In this document: piece by piece, positions 1 through 7,887 of the stretch | Layout: every line of letters begins with the position of its first letter | Numbering within the stretch: position 1 is the stretch's first letter | Assembly (NCBI GenBank): GCA_947631315.1 | Contig: CANRLA010000053.1 | Location: forward strand, 1 to 9,282 | DNA: 9,282 nt | From: an uncultured Clostridia bacterium | GTDB taxonomy: Bacteria > Bacillota > Clostridia > TANB77 > CAG-508 | Direction: 5' to 3' | Position numbers and translations under genes: made by a program | The notes under the pieces: generated by a model | Seen by the model: the letters and a program-made list of their open reading frames with translations, nothing else | The model's database searches: none | What the model was told of the DNA's origin: nothing

Positions 1-184
1 ATTTCGTGTCGATAAGTTTTTTTTTTAATTTTTAAGCTTACACTATCAAGGTGTTTCAACTAGCGAAAAAATTCTATATTGAATTTTCCTATTTAAATTT
101 TGTTTAAATTTTTTATAATGTTGCTTTTAATTTTTAACTAACCTAAATTTCTCTGATATTAATTTTTATATATTTTTTTCTTTT
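1..184. other. Gene-free left end, AT-rich
   Basis: No start codon with a ribosome-binding site and no ORF of useful length is visible on either strand. The stretch contains a run of ten T at 17-26, which could be the tail of a plus-strand terminator whose stem lies outside the window. It also has a weak AT-only inverted repeat (AAAATTC at 68-74, GAATTTT at 81-87). Read on the minus strand, that repeat is followed by two more T and could act as a weak transcript end for the gene at 185-2191. Neither terminator is convincing because the stems have almost no G-C pairs. Confidence 0.4.
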
Positions 185-2191
185 TTATAATTCCTGATTC
201 AAGAATCCATACATTTTATAACCATTTCCTTTTTCTCTTGCTAATGCTGTAATGTATGCTCTTCTTATTTCTGAATTTATAGGATTTTTTCCTGATACGA
301 TTCCATTTAATATTTCATCTGTTGTATAAATATTATCATTTAAGCTAACAACACATTCATATCCTAATGGATTTTGCTGTGGGTAATAAAAATATTCTTT
401 TCCTCCAGTTCCTTCAATTGTTGGAATTATACAATTTTTTCTATCATAATCCAAATTTCTATATCCTATTACACTAACACTACTTCCTGATTTAGCTTTA
501 TTATTAATTTCTGTATTATATTTGCTACATCTCGGATTATGATAATCTGTCGAACTTGAGCCATTATCTTGTACATAAATTGTATCTCTTGATATAAAAT
601 CTTTTACTTTTGTATTTGCAACGATTGCATAACTGCTATAATATTTATAATTTCCAATTGTTAATCCTTGCATAAATGATACTACTGTTACATTATTGCA
701 TATCCTTTCCCATTCTTCTTCATTTAATACTGGCATTGCATAATCATATGTTCCGCCTATATAACTGTTAAAGTTAGCTATTGTAGATACTAAACTTGAT
801 TCTATAGAACTAATTATTACATCTATTCTATGCCTATTAAATGATGAACTTTCAAGTTCCGGATCATTATCTCCATTTAATTGAAATACTTTTGAATTAT
901 TATAAGTACTTTTTATATGAGTTTCTACATTATTTGTTGTAGTGTATTTTGTATGATAAGTTTCAGTTTTTATAACATTATTTGCATTTAATTTTCCATT
1001 TTTGTCATATGGTATATTTGATGCAATGACTTTTACTGTTTTTCCATCTTCATCTACTACATTAGCTGTTCCTAAGTCTATTAATTCCAATGCTGGTCTT
1101 ACACTTTTACTAAATGTTACTGCTCTATAATAATAGTAATATGCATTTACATCTTTAAAACATCTGTCACTACTATACATATCGTTATCATTTGTAACTC
1201 CAAGAAATGCTTTTAGCTCATCAAATAAATTTTTACTAATATATGTTCTTTTATCTCCATCTAAGAAAAATATAGGATAGCCATCATATGTCATATTAAA
1301 ACTTAAATTATTTGTTCCATCATTGCTAACGGCAGCACCTATATGCTCTACATCTAAATAATATTTTACATTATTATATAAAATATAATTATAATATTTT
1401 GGATTTTCACTAACTACTCTATAATTATAGTTTATTCTATTATATGCTTTTGTAATATATGTATCATATGCAATTATATATTCTCCCAATTTTTCTGGTC
1501 TAATTACTACTTCGTTGGATTTTCCAGGATAAAGCTTAACTACTTTGTTACTGAAATTAGCGGGATTAGTTCCTGATGTATTTACTTGCACATTATTATA
1601 ATTAATGTAATATCCTGATTGAGCTATATTTTTCATGACTCCATCTGAGCCTCTATAAGTTCCTGTAACTGTTATGTAATTATCCAAAGTATAATTTACA
1701 ATTAAATCATATTTTCCATTTTTATCAGCATACTCACATGAATAATAAATATATGGTTTTAGTCCATATTCTTTTTTACTGATATTATATTTTTTACTAT
1801 ATTCAATTCCACTTGATGTACTAGCAATATTATCAAATGCACCATATACATAATATCCGTCATAAAGTGTGTATAATATTGCTGGTACATAGTCTTTTAG
1901 TTCTTGCTTTCCCAGTCCACTTGAAGAAAAACCAGTTGCTAAACTATTAAAAAATGAATTAATTGAGGCATTTATATCTCTAACTTTTGAATTAGTCGCC
2001 GATTCATAATTATTACTCAATGTATTCATTTGATATGCTCTTACTGAGTCATATGTGGAATTTAACAATGTTGAATCATAATCTGCTTGTTTATTTGCAA
2101 CAGTTATTAAATTACCTGTATATACTGATAAAACTAGTGATATTGGAAGTATTATTACTATAAAAATTACAGCAAAATTTTGTAACTTCAT
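185..2191 (-). CDS. Membrane-anchored extracytoplasmic protein of unknown function (668 aa)
   Basis: I do not recognise a named family. Residues about 5-27 form one strongly hydrophobic segment right after MKLQ, so the protein is probably anchored by its N-terminus with the remaining 640 or so residues outside the cytoplasm. The segment after the anchor (about 30-85) looks helical and then gives way to a Tyr-, Asn- and Ser-rich region that is probably beta-rich, including a run of five Tyr near residue 350. Six scattered Cys occur, with no pairing pattern I can identify. The N-terminal layout (short basic start, long hydrophobic helix, then an amphipathic stretch) resembles minor pilins or pilus-associated proteins, but there is no Gly-Phe/Ile-Thr-Leu prepilin cleavage motif, so that is only a guess. 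The start is supported by GAAAGG at 2199-2204, seven bases upstream. The gene seems to be a single transcription unit with its own promoter, separated from spoIIP by an inverted-repeat element. Confidence 0.8.
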   Translation of the reverse strand: MKLQNFAVIFIVIILPISLVLSVYTGNLITVANKQADYDSTLLNSTYDSVRAYQMNTLSNNYESATNSKVRDINASINSFFNSLATGFSSSGLGKQELKDYVPAILYTLYDGYYVYGAFDNIASTSSGIEYSKKYNISKKEYGLKPYIYYSCEYADKNGKYDLIVNYTLDNYITVTGTYRGSDGVMKNIAQSGYYINYNNVQVNTSGTNPANFSNKVVKLYPGKSNEVVIRPEKLGEYIIAYDTYITKAYNRINYNYRVVSENPKYYNYILYNNVKYYLDVEHIGAAVSNDGTNNLSFNMTYDGYPIFFLDGDKRTYISKNLFDELKAFLGVTNDNDMYSSDRCFKDVNAYYYYYRAVTFSKSVRPALELIDLGTANVVDEDGKTVKVIASNIPYDKNGKLNANNVIKTETYHTKYTTTNNVETHIKSTYNNSKVFQLNGDNDPELESSSFNRHRIDVIISSIESSLVSTIANFNSYIGGTYDYAMPVLNEEEWERICNNVTVVSFMQGLTIGNYKYYSSYAIVANTKVKDFISRDTIYVQDNGSSSTDYHNPRCSKYNTEINNKAKSGSSVSVIGYRNLDYDRKNCIIPTIEGTGGKEYFYYPQQNPLGYECVVSLNDNIYTTDEILNGIVSGKNPINSEIRRAYITALAREKGNGYKMYGFLNQEL

Positions 2192-2224
2192 AACTTTACC
2201 TTTCGTATAAAAATCATCTATTAT

Positions 2225-2253
2225 ATAATATCAAAGTATGATTTCATTTTCAA
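2225..2253 (-). promoter_or_regulatory. Candidate vegetative (sigma-A type) promoter for the 668-aa gene
   Basis: Read on the minus strand, TTGAAA (2248-2253) is followed after exactly 17 bases by TATTAT (2225-2230). This is a near-consensus -35/-10 pair placed about 34 bases before the start codon. The background is very AT-rich, so chance matches are common; the correct spacing and position are what make it credible. Confidence 0.5.
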
Positions 2254-2266
2254 TACAAAAGATTAA

Positions 2267-2296
2267 AAAAAATAAAATGTTAAAAAATAAAATATT
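2267..2296. repeat. 15-bp tandem duplication at the edge of the inverted-repeat element
   Basis: AAAAAATAAAATGTT (2267-2281) is followed immediately by AAAAAATAAAATATT (2282-2296), a direct repeat with one mismatch. The second copy overlaps the left terminal inverted repeat of the neighbouring element. It could be slippage in a low-complexity stretch or a trace of insertion. Read on the minus strand it is U-rich and could help end transcripts coming from spoIIP. Confidence 0.5.
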
Positions 2297-2454
2297 GTAA
2301 TTCTCTGTGGCTTGTTGTCGCACCCAACCTAAAGGTTGTTGCTCCATTCGCGCACTATCGTGCTTGGTCGTTTCACATATAGCTGTTATAACGAAATCAA
2401 AGATTTCGATAACATCTTAGCTACGCGCCACTGTCGAATTTACAATATTTTATT
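2286..2454. repeat. MITE-like or structured-RNA element with terminal inverted repeats and three internal hairpins
   Basis: The ends are inverted copies: AATAAAATATTGTAA at 2286-2300, with its complement closing at 2454, identical over 15 bases. The repeat continues imperfectly inward and ends in GTGGC (2307-2311) against GCCAC (2427-2431). Three hairpins lie inside this closing stem. The first is CAACC-TAAA-GGTTG (2325-2338) with an outer GCA/TGC. The second is GCAC-TATC-GTGC (2352-2363) with an outer CCA/TGG. The third is a long stem at 2380-2423 built from TAGCT/AGCTA, GTTAT/ATAAC and CGAAATC/GATTTCG, with small bulges. The 135 bases at 2302-2436 are about 46% G+C by hand count, well above the flanks. 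No ORF is present, so it would be non-autonomous if mobile. It lies 13 bases after the spoIIP stop and could also serve as that gene's 3' UTR or terminator, since U-rich tracts follow it on the minus strand. No clear target-site duplication is visible. Confidence 0.6.
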
Positions 2455-2467
2455 CATTTATTTCTAT

Positions 2468-3568
2468 TTATATTTCATTTATTATCTTTGCTAAATATTT
2501 CATTGAATTTATACTTTCTTCCAATGTATTTCCTGTTGCTCCTACTTCAATTATGCATCCTCCTTTAGCTAAATGCTGATTATATTCAGAATTTCTTAAT
2601 ATTAATGGTTTAAATAATCCCGGATATAGTTCATTTGCTTTTTGCATTACTTTTATTGCAAATTTTAAATTTTGTATCCAGTTTTCATTCAGTCCTCCCA
2701 TTACAAACATTAGTTGGGATGCGTATTCTTCTCCTATTTTTACTTTTGGTGCATAGTTTGGGTCTGCTATTGCATCTCTATGTAAATCTATTACTATGTC
2801 TGTGTCTGGATTTGCTGCTAAACAGTTTTGCGCTGTGATTAATGACCTTGAGTAAGAGCCACTATATGCTGGATGGTCATGATATGTTTTATCGTGAATT
2901 ACTTGTATTCCTAAAGAGCTTAACTGTGCGTCTAATTCGTCTCCAACTCTTGCTACCGAATAATTTAAGTCTATTGACCTATAATTTCCGCTTGCTTCAT
3001 AGTAATATTGTTCTGTTGGTGTATAGCTTTCGCAAGTATGTGTATGATATATAATTACCTTACTTTTATTTATTTCAACATTTGGAGTAAGTATCTCTTC
3101 TGTTAATTCGTGGTCTGACATATTGTTAATTAAAATTCCATTATATTCGTTCGTTACTCTTGGATTTACTCCACTTTCTATTACTTCCGTTTTTACATCT
3201 GTTCTTGCTTGAGCTACTTCTTTTTTCTCTTCAACTTTTTGGTTTTCAATTTGCAAACCTTGTTCTTCATTATCACTTCTTTCTCGTTCTTTTAAATTGC
3301 TTGCTAATGCTAGTTCGGACAAAAAAATAAGGTCATTTTTTTTATTTTCTTTTTGCTTATCTTTTTCTTCATTATCTTCTACTATTTCAATTTGTGTTAC
3401 AGTGCTTGAAATTGAATCTAAAAGTGCTTCTTGATTCATTGAACTTTCTACTTGTTTTGCTAGATTTTGATTTGATACAACTTGCAAAATTATTAGCAGT
3501 ATGATTATTGGTATTAATATTCTTATAAAATATTTAATTAAGTCGCTTATCCTAAAAACTTTTATCAT
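2468..3568 (-). CDS. spoIIP: Stage II sporulation protein P (SpoIIP), peptidoglycan amidase/endopeptidase
   Basis: SpoIIP, with SpoIID and SpoIIM, forms the mother-cell machine that degrades septal peptidoglycan and drives engulfment. The family removes stem peptides by amidase activity and cuts cross-links by endopeptidase activity. The sequence shows a short basic N-terminus, one membrane helix at about 13-32, and a charged Glu/Lys-rich linker at about 60-130. The catalytic domain follows from about 140 to the end. Hallmarks are HTHTCESY at 175-182 (metal-binding His), DLHRDA at 261-266, and the C-terminal GGCIIEVGATGNT at 336-348. At 366 residues it is somewhat shorter than the Bacillus subtilis protein. 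The residue after HTHT is Cys where Ser or another small residue is usual. The start is the first possible one because TAA lies six codons upstream in frame, yet no Shine-Dalgarno sequence precedes it. It is divergent from the ger operon across 157 bases. I could not identify a convincing sigma-E promoter. Confidence 0.95.
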   Translation of the reverse strand: MIKVFRISDLIKYFIRILIPIIILLIILQVVSNQNLAKQVESSMNQEALLDSISSTVTQIEIVEDNEEKDKQKENKKNDLIFLSELALASNLKERERSDNEEQGLQIENQKVEEKKEVAQARTDVKTEVIESGVNPRVTNEYNGILINNMSDHELTEEILTPNVEINKSKVIIYHTHTCESYTPTEQYYYEASGNYRSIDLNYSVARVGDELDAQLSSLGIQVIHDKTYHDHPAYSGSYSRSLITAQNCLAANPDTDIVIDLHRDAIADPNYAPKVKIGEEYASQLMFVMGGLNENWIQNLKFAIKVMQKANELYPGLFKPLILRNSEYNQHLAKGGCIIEVGATGNTLEESINSMKYLAKIINEI

Positions 3569-3725
3569 AATTATAATATATTCTTACAAGCTCTGTTTTA
3601 TTACTTTTACATAATTTATTGAAATTAAATTTTATGTATAAATTTTCTAATTTTAGTAAAATATAAGATTAAATTTAAAAGAAAAAGGAGATTATGTATA
3701 ATTTTTTATTATATGTAAATATATT
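3569..3725. promoter_or_regulatory. Divergent spacer between spoIIP and gerA
   Basis: This very AT-rich spacer must hold the promoters for both the mother-cell gene spoIIP (minus) and the germinant-receptor operon (plus). By analogy with Bacillus these would be sigma-E and sigma-G dependent. I looked for CATACAAT-like and CATACTA-like -10 boxes and found only loose matches (for example TATACATA on the minus strand near 3632), none with a fitting -35. It also holds the gerA leader ORF, annotated separately. Confidence 0.45.
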
Positions 3726-3729
3726 ATGA
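3684..3729 (+). promoter_or_regulatory. Short leader ORF with Shine-Dalgarno, overlapping the gerA start
   Basis: AAAAGGAG (3683-3690) is the only strong Shine-Dalgarno upstream of gerA, but it lies 35 bases before the gerA ATG, too far to serve it. It sits three bases before another ATG (3694) that opens an 11-codon frame, MYNFLLYVNIL. The stop TGA of that frame (3727-3729) overlaps the gerA ATG (3726-3728) as ATGA. This is the classic geometry of translational coupling, so ribosomes finishing the leader would restart on gerA. The Shine-Dalgarno spacing is on the short side, and whether the peptide itself matters is unknown. Confidence 0.5.
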
Positions 3730-5420
3730 GCTTTTTAAAAAATGTAATTAAATCTCTATTTGAGGATGAAGTAGATTCTGCAAATTCTTTTGTTTTGCCC
3801 GAAACTACTCAAGGTGATGAAAATAAGACTGTTCCTGAGGATTTGTTAAAAAATAAAAATGTTTACCCTTCTTTAGATGTAAATTTAGAATATGTAAATG
3901 CTAGATTTAACTCTTTAATTAATTCTGATATTAAAATTAGAGAGTTTTTAATTCATGTTAAGAACAAAGAGTATAAAGCTTTTTTACTTTATATTGATGG
4001 TATGTCTGATAATGATTCTATTAATGAATTTATTTTAAAACCTTTAATGCTGAAAAATGATGCTAATTCTTCTCAAGAAAATCAAGTTATATCTCAAGCC
4101 ATAACTAACAATATTTCTGTTAGAAAAGTTAAAAAATTCAATATAACTGATTATATATACGATAGCTTGCTTCCTCAAAATGATGTTGAAAAAGTGAATT
4201 CTTTTGATACTATTTCTGATGATGTTGTGTCAGGGAACTGTGTACTTTTCATTGATACTTTAGATTATGCTTTCGATATTTCTACTAAAAAGTTTGAAAC
4301 TAGAAGCATCTCAGAACCTAAAAATGAACCTATTATAAGAGGTTCACAAGAAGCTTTTGTTGAGAATTTAAGAACTAATACTTCTATGATTAGAAGAAAT
4401 TTAACAAATGAGAACCTAGTAATTGAGAATTTAACTGTTGGAAAAGTTGATAAAAATAAATGTGCTGTTTGTTATTTAAAAAATATTGCAAATAATGATT
4501 TAGTTGCAGAGGTTAAATACAGAATTAACAACATTGATGTCGATTATTGTTCTTCTGTTGGAGAGCTTGAACAATTTATTAAAGATGATATTACTTCAAC
4601 TCTACCTGAGGCTGTTTCAACTGAAAGAGTTGATAGAGCTGTATCATATCTACTTCAAGGTAGAGTGGTAATTGTTTATAATGGTTGTCCTTATGTGCTA
4701 GTTGTTCCTATTACTGTTTTCGACTTTTTAAAGTCTCAGGAAGATATTAATATTAATCACGTGGCTGCTAACCTTTTAAAAATTATCCGTGCCATTTCTG
4801 TTTTGTTAACTCTTTTACTTCCTGGTTTTTATATAGCAATTACAACTTATCATAGTGAACTTCTTCCGACTGACCTCTTGTTTTCAATTGTTGCATCTAG
4901 ATCTTCTGTGCCATTTATGATAATTGTTGAAATTTTAATTATGGAGATTTCTTTTGAAATCATACGAGAAGCTGGTTTAAGAGTTCCTTCTAATTTAGGT
5001 AATACTGTTGGAATTGTAGGTACCCTTATCTTGGGGCAAGCTGCAGTTGAGGCTAATATTGTATCTCCAATTTTGGTTATAGTCGTTGCAATTACTGGAA
5101 TTACATCATTTTCAGTTTTAGATTTTTCTTTTAGCTTTCATTTAAGGATTGCAAGATTTGTCTATACAATACTTGGTGCTTTATCCGGCTTTTTAGGAAT
5201 TGCGGTTGGAATATTTATTCATCTAGCTATACTTTGTTCTCTTAAATCGTTTGGAGTACCTTACCTTACACCTTATGCTCCAATCAATATAAAAAGTAAG
5301 AGTAAATATCTTCTTAAACCTGCATGGAAAAGAGAATACAGAGATGAATGGCTTGCTACTAAAAGACCTAAAGCTCAAGATGAAATTAGCTTAAAGTGGA
5401 GAAAAGATAAAAATATATAA
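3726..5420 (+). CDS. gerA: Spore germination receptor subunit A (GerA family)
   Basis: This is the A subunit of a nutrient germinant receptor, which sits in the inner spore membrane and forms an oligomeric channel with its B and C partners. The 564-residue protein has a long hydrophilic N-terminal part (1 to about 345) followed by about five membrane segments: roughly 352-375, 395-412, 428-447, 447-466 and 476-503. The family signature is clear between 400 and 465, including EISFEIIREAGLRVPSNLG and GQAAVEANIVSP. The basic C-terminal tail (about 515-564, ending in KWRKDKNI) is also typical. The start MSFLKN fits the family, and no upstream in-frame ATG exists before a TAA at 3699. It has no Shine-Dalgarno of its own and probably depends on coupling to the leader ORF. 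It is the first gene of the gerA-gerB-gerC operon; the gap to gerB is 54 bases. Which germinant it responds to cannot be told from sequence. Confidence 0.95.
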   Translation: MSFLKNVIKSLFEDEVDSANSFVLPETTQGDENKTVPEDLLKNKNVYPSLDVNLEYVNARFNSLINSDIKIREFLIHVKNKEYKAFLLYIDGMSDNDSINEFILKPLMLKNDANSSQENQVISQAITNNISVRKVKKFNITDYIYDSLLPQNDVEKVNSFDTISDDVVSGNCVLFIDTLDYAFDISTKKFETRSISEPKNEPIIRGSQEAFVENLRTNTSMIRRNLTNENLVIENLTVGKVDKNKCAVCYLKNIANNDLVAEVKYRINNIDVDYCSSVGELEQFIKDDITSTLPEAVSTERVDRAVSYLLQGRVVIVYNGCPYVLVVPITVFDFLKSQEDININHVAANLLKIIRAISVLLTLLLPGFYIAITTYHSELLPTDLLFSIVASRSSVPFMIIVEILIMEISFEIIREAGLRVPSNLGNTVGIVGTLILGQAAVEANIVSPILVIVVAITGITSFSVLDFSFSFHLRIARFVYTILGALSGFLGIAVGIFIHLAILCSLKSFGVPYLTPYAPINIKSKSKYLLKPAWKREYRDEWLATKRPKAQDEISLKWRKDKNI

Positions 5421-5474
5421 ATTTTAATTTAATAGCTTAGTAAACAATATTAGATTTTGAAAGGAGAGGTTTGC

Positions 5475-6605
5475 TTGAATTCAGATAAATTAAATACGAT
5501 AGAAGCCACTTTTTTAGTAATTATTGTAACACTTGCTCATATAATACTTAATCTTCCAAATACAATACTAAGTTCTGTTGGTTCTTCTGCAATAATTAAT
5601 GTATTATATATATCTTTTTTAACATTTATGTTTTTCTTAATTATAAATAAACTATTTAGCCCATTTCCTGGAAAAGATATTTTAGACATTTCAGAATATA
5701 TTGGCGGAAAAACATTAAAAATTATAACTAATATTTTGTATACATTATCATTGACATTTACTTGTGGAATACTAATTTTAGATTTTTCAGAAATGCTTAA
5801 ATTAATATATTTTCCTGATGCGGTTGTACCATTTATGGTAGGCATATTTTTATTAACTGCAGTTATTGTTAATAAAATAGGATTTAAAAATGTTGTAAAA
5901 GTTAATACCTTAATTGTGTTTGTCGTTTTAATTACCGTTGTTATTATATTTATTGCTTCCTTTAGCAATGTTGATTATCAAAGAATATTTCCTATAATGG
6001 GTAAAGGAGTAAATGAAACTTTTATTTCAGGGATATTAAATATATATGCCTTTTCAGGTCTTATCTATTTGTATTTAATAAAGCCAAATTTAAAGAATGA
6101 AAAGGATTATAAAAAAGTTGGTATAGCTTCTATTACACTTTCTAGTTTGTATTTACTTTTAAGTGTTGCATCTTTACTTTTATTATTTCCTTTTTTAACA
6201 ACTGGAACTGAAACTTTATCTATTTATATGAGTACTAGAGCAATAAAACTTGGAAAGTTTTTTGAAAGAAGTGATGCTTTATTTATTTTAGTATGGATAT
6301 TTGCTTTTTTAGCCTACCTTTCAGTTATTATCTCTTACCTTACGAAAATAAATAAAAAGGTATGGAATGTAAAACATTCTTCTCCAATTATATATATTAT
6401 TGCACTTATGACTTTAATAGCTTCGCTTATTCCAACAAGCTCTGAACAGATAAGGTTTATTGAAGATTATATTTATAAATATTTATCTTTATTTGTAGTA
6501 TTTGTTTATAGTTTTATAATTCTTTTAATTGGATATTTAAAAAAGACTAACTACATGGCTAAAAGAAGGAATTCTCGCAAATCAATTATTAATATTAAGC
6601 ATTAA
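5475..6605 (+). CDS. gerB: Spore germination receptor subunit B (GerB family, APC-type permease)
   Basis: The GerB subunit belongs to the amino acid-polyamine-organocation transporter superfamily and is thought to bind the germinant in its membrane core. The protein is almost wholly membrane-embedded, with about ten helices (roughly 10-27, 38-59, 80-102, 115-134, 141-163, 188-205, 218-240, 268-290, 303-322, 337-357) and a basic tail. Family-like motifs are the opening IEATFLVIIVTLAHIILNLP, DISEYIGGK near 72-80, and LGKFFERSDALFILVW near 257-272. I place the start at TTG 5475, giving 376 residues, because AAAGGAGAGG (5460-5469) sits five bases upstream. A longer reading from TTG 5457 would begin inside or before that ribosome-binding site. 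The gap to gerC is 39 bases. Codon use and A+T richness match gerA. Confidence 0.93.
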   Translation: MNSDKLNTIEATFLVIIVTLAHIILNLPNTILSSVGSSAIINVLYISFLTFMFFLIINKLFSPFPGKDILDISEYIGGKTLKIITNILYTLSLTFTCGILILDFSEMLKLIYFPDAVVPFMVGIFLLTAVIVNKIGFKNVVKVNTLIVFVVLITVVIIFIASFSNVDYQRIFPIMGKGVNETFISGILNIYAFSGLIYLYLIKPNLKNEKDYKKVGIASITLSSLYLLLSVASLLLLFPFLTTGTETLSIYMSTRAIKLGKFFERSDALFILVWIFAFLAYLSVIISYLTKINKKVWNVKHSSPIIYIIALMTLIASLIPTSSEQIRFIEDYIYKYLSLFVVFVYSFIILLIGYLKKTNYMAKRRNSRKSIINIKH

Positions 6606-6644
6606 TTTTATTATAAGTTAAAACTTAAGAAAGGATTTAATTTA

Positions 6645-7881
6645 ATGAAAGCTAGAAACTTTTTAATAGTATTACTAGGACTTGTTATAATTTTTTTCTC
6701 TGTTTCTAATGGCAAACGGTGTTAATTCGATTGATGAACTTGCTTATGTTGTTGCCATTGGTTTTGACGTCGGAGAAAATAGTAATTTAAAAATTAGCTT
6801 CCAAATTAATATGCCTTCTTCTGCTAAAGAACAAAGTAGTGGTGGTGAATCTTCAGAATCAAGTTCTTCTGTTATAAATACTGTTGAATGTAATAGCTTT
6901 GATGTTGGCGTAAGTCTTCTTAATAGCTATTTAAGCAAAAAAGTTAATATGACTCATTGTAAATATTTAATATTCTCAGAAGAACTTGCTTCTAAGGGAA
7001 TTGGAAATTATATATATAGTTTAAAAAATAATGTTGAAGTAAGACCAACTTGCAATATATTAATTTCAAAATGTAGTGCTAATTACTTTTTAGAAAACTC
7101 AAAGTCCGTTATTGATGAGGTTGCTGCTAAATACTTTAGTTTAGAAACTTCTTCTGAAAAAAATACTAGTTATACTGAAGCTATTACTTTAAAAGATTTT
7201 TTCTGCGATTTGTCTGATTCATTTGGTTCTCCTTATGCTATATTAGGAAGTGTTAATGGACTTGACTCTAATAATGTTGGAGGAACAAATTCTTCTTTAG
7301 ATGATAAAGAATATACTGCAAAAGAATCTGATACAGGCACTCAAAAAAATATAGAGAATCTCGGCCTTGCAGTCTTTAAAGATGATAAGTTAGTGGGAGA
7401 ATTAAGCGGTTTAGAAACAATAACCCATCTTATTTTAAGTAATAGATTTCAAAATGCTACTGTTAATATTCCTAGTCCTTTCAATGATTCTAATTATATA
7501 TCTTTATATATATATAGTGCTAAGTCTAGAAATTCTGTTCAGATTTTAAATGGTACTCCTTATATAAAATGTAATGTGAATCTTGAAATGAAACTACTTA
7601 GTTCTTCACAAAATGCAAATTATATGACAGATGAAAATAAAAAACTTATTGAAGAATACACTAATTCTTACTTTTTAGCCCATATTAATAATTATCTTTA
7701 CAAAACTTCAAAAGAGTTTCAGGCTGATGTATGTAAATTTGGAAAATATGCTGTTAGACATTTTTTGACTTTAAATTCTTGGAATAATTACGACTGGCTA
7801 AATAAGTATCAAGATTCGTTTTTTAAAGCAACCGTTAATAGTAATCTATCTTCTAGCTATCTTCTAATGGAAACTGAATAA
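6645..7881 (+). CDS. gerC: Spore germination receptor subunit C (Ger(x)C family), signal peptide split by a frameshift
   Basis: GerC subunits are extracytoplasmic partners of GerA and GerB in the spore inner membrane. The body of the protein reads cleanly from 6709 to 7881 (390 codons). It has the N-terminal DELAYVVAIGFDVG signature, a Ser-rich linker, and the C-terminal KFGKYAVRHFLTLNSWNNYDW signature near codons 342-361 of that frame. The Met at 6709 has no ribosome-binding site and lacks a signal peptide. A signal peptide is found one frame away: ATG 6645, preceded at nine bases by GAAAGGA (6629-6635), opens MKARNFLIVLLGLVII but stops at TAA 6723. The body frame is closed upstream by TAA 6688, so the shift must fall between 6688 and 6725. 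That interval contains a run of seven T (6691-6697). With six T the two parts join as LVIIFSLFLMANGVNSID, a good signal peptide. There is no lipobox Cys in the joined reading, unlike Bacillus GerAC. Confidence 0.88.
6691..6697 (+). other. T7 homopolymer at the gerC frameshift
   Basis: Seven consecutive T lie inside the signal-peptide coding region. Removing one restores a continuous frame from ATG 6645 to TAA 7881. The run could be a slippage site, a true inactivating insertion, or a sequencing or assembly error. Confidence 0.6.
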
Positions 7882-7887
7882 TATTTA

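Noticed and set aside
2286..2454. tRNA gene, suggested by the cloverleaf-like fold
   Set aside because: Stem lengths, loops and the total size (169 bases) do not match a tRNA, and no T-loop (TTCGANNC) motif in the right place or CCA end is seen.
2635..3054. Two plus-strand ORFs of 67 and 70 codons
   Set aside because: They lie wholly antisense to spoIIP, which has strong family motifs; they have low-complexity Leu-rich translations typical of a shadow frame.
5457..5474. Longer gerB start at TTG 5457
   Set aside because: The six extra codons are the ribosome-binding site itself (AAAGGAGAGG); TTG 5475 is correctly spaced from it.
5537..5968. Minus-strand 143-codon ORF
   Set aside because: It is antisense to gerB, with a composition mirroring the membrane-helix codons; there is no independent evidence for a gene.
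6645..6725. Independent 26-residue membrane peptide (MKARNFLIV...)
   Set aside because: It has a good ribosome-binding site, but its sequence is a signal peptide that joins gerC with a single-base change, so it is better read as the broken 5' end of gerC.
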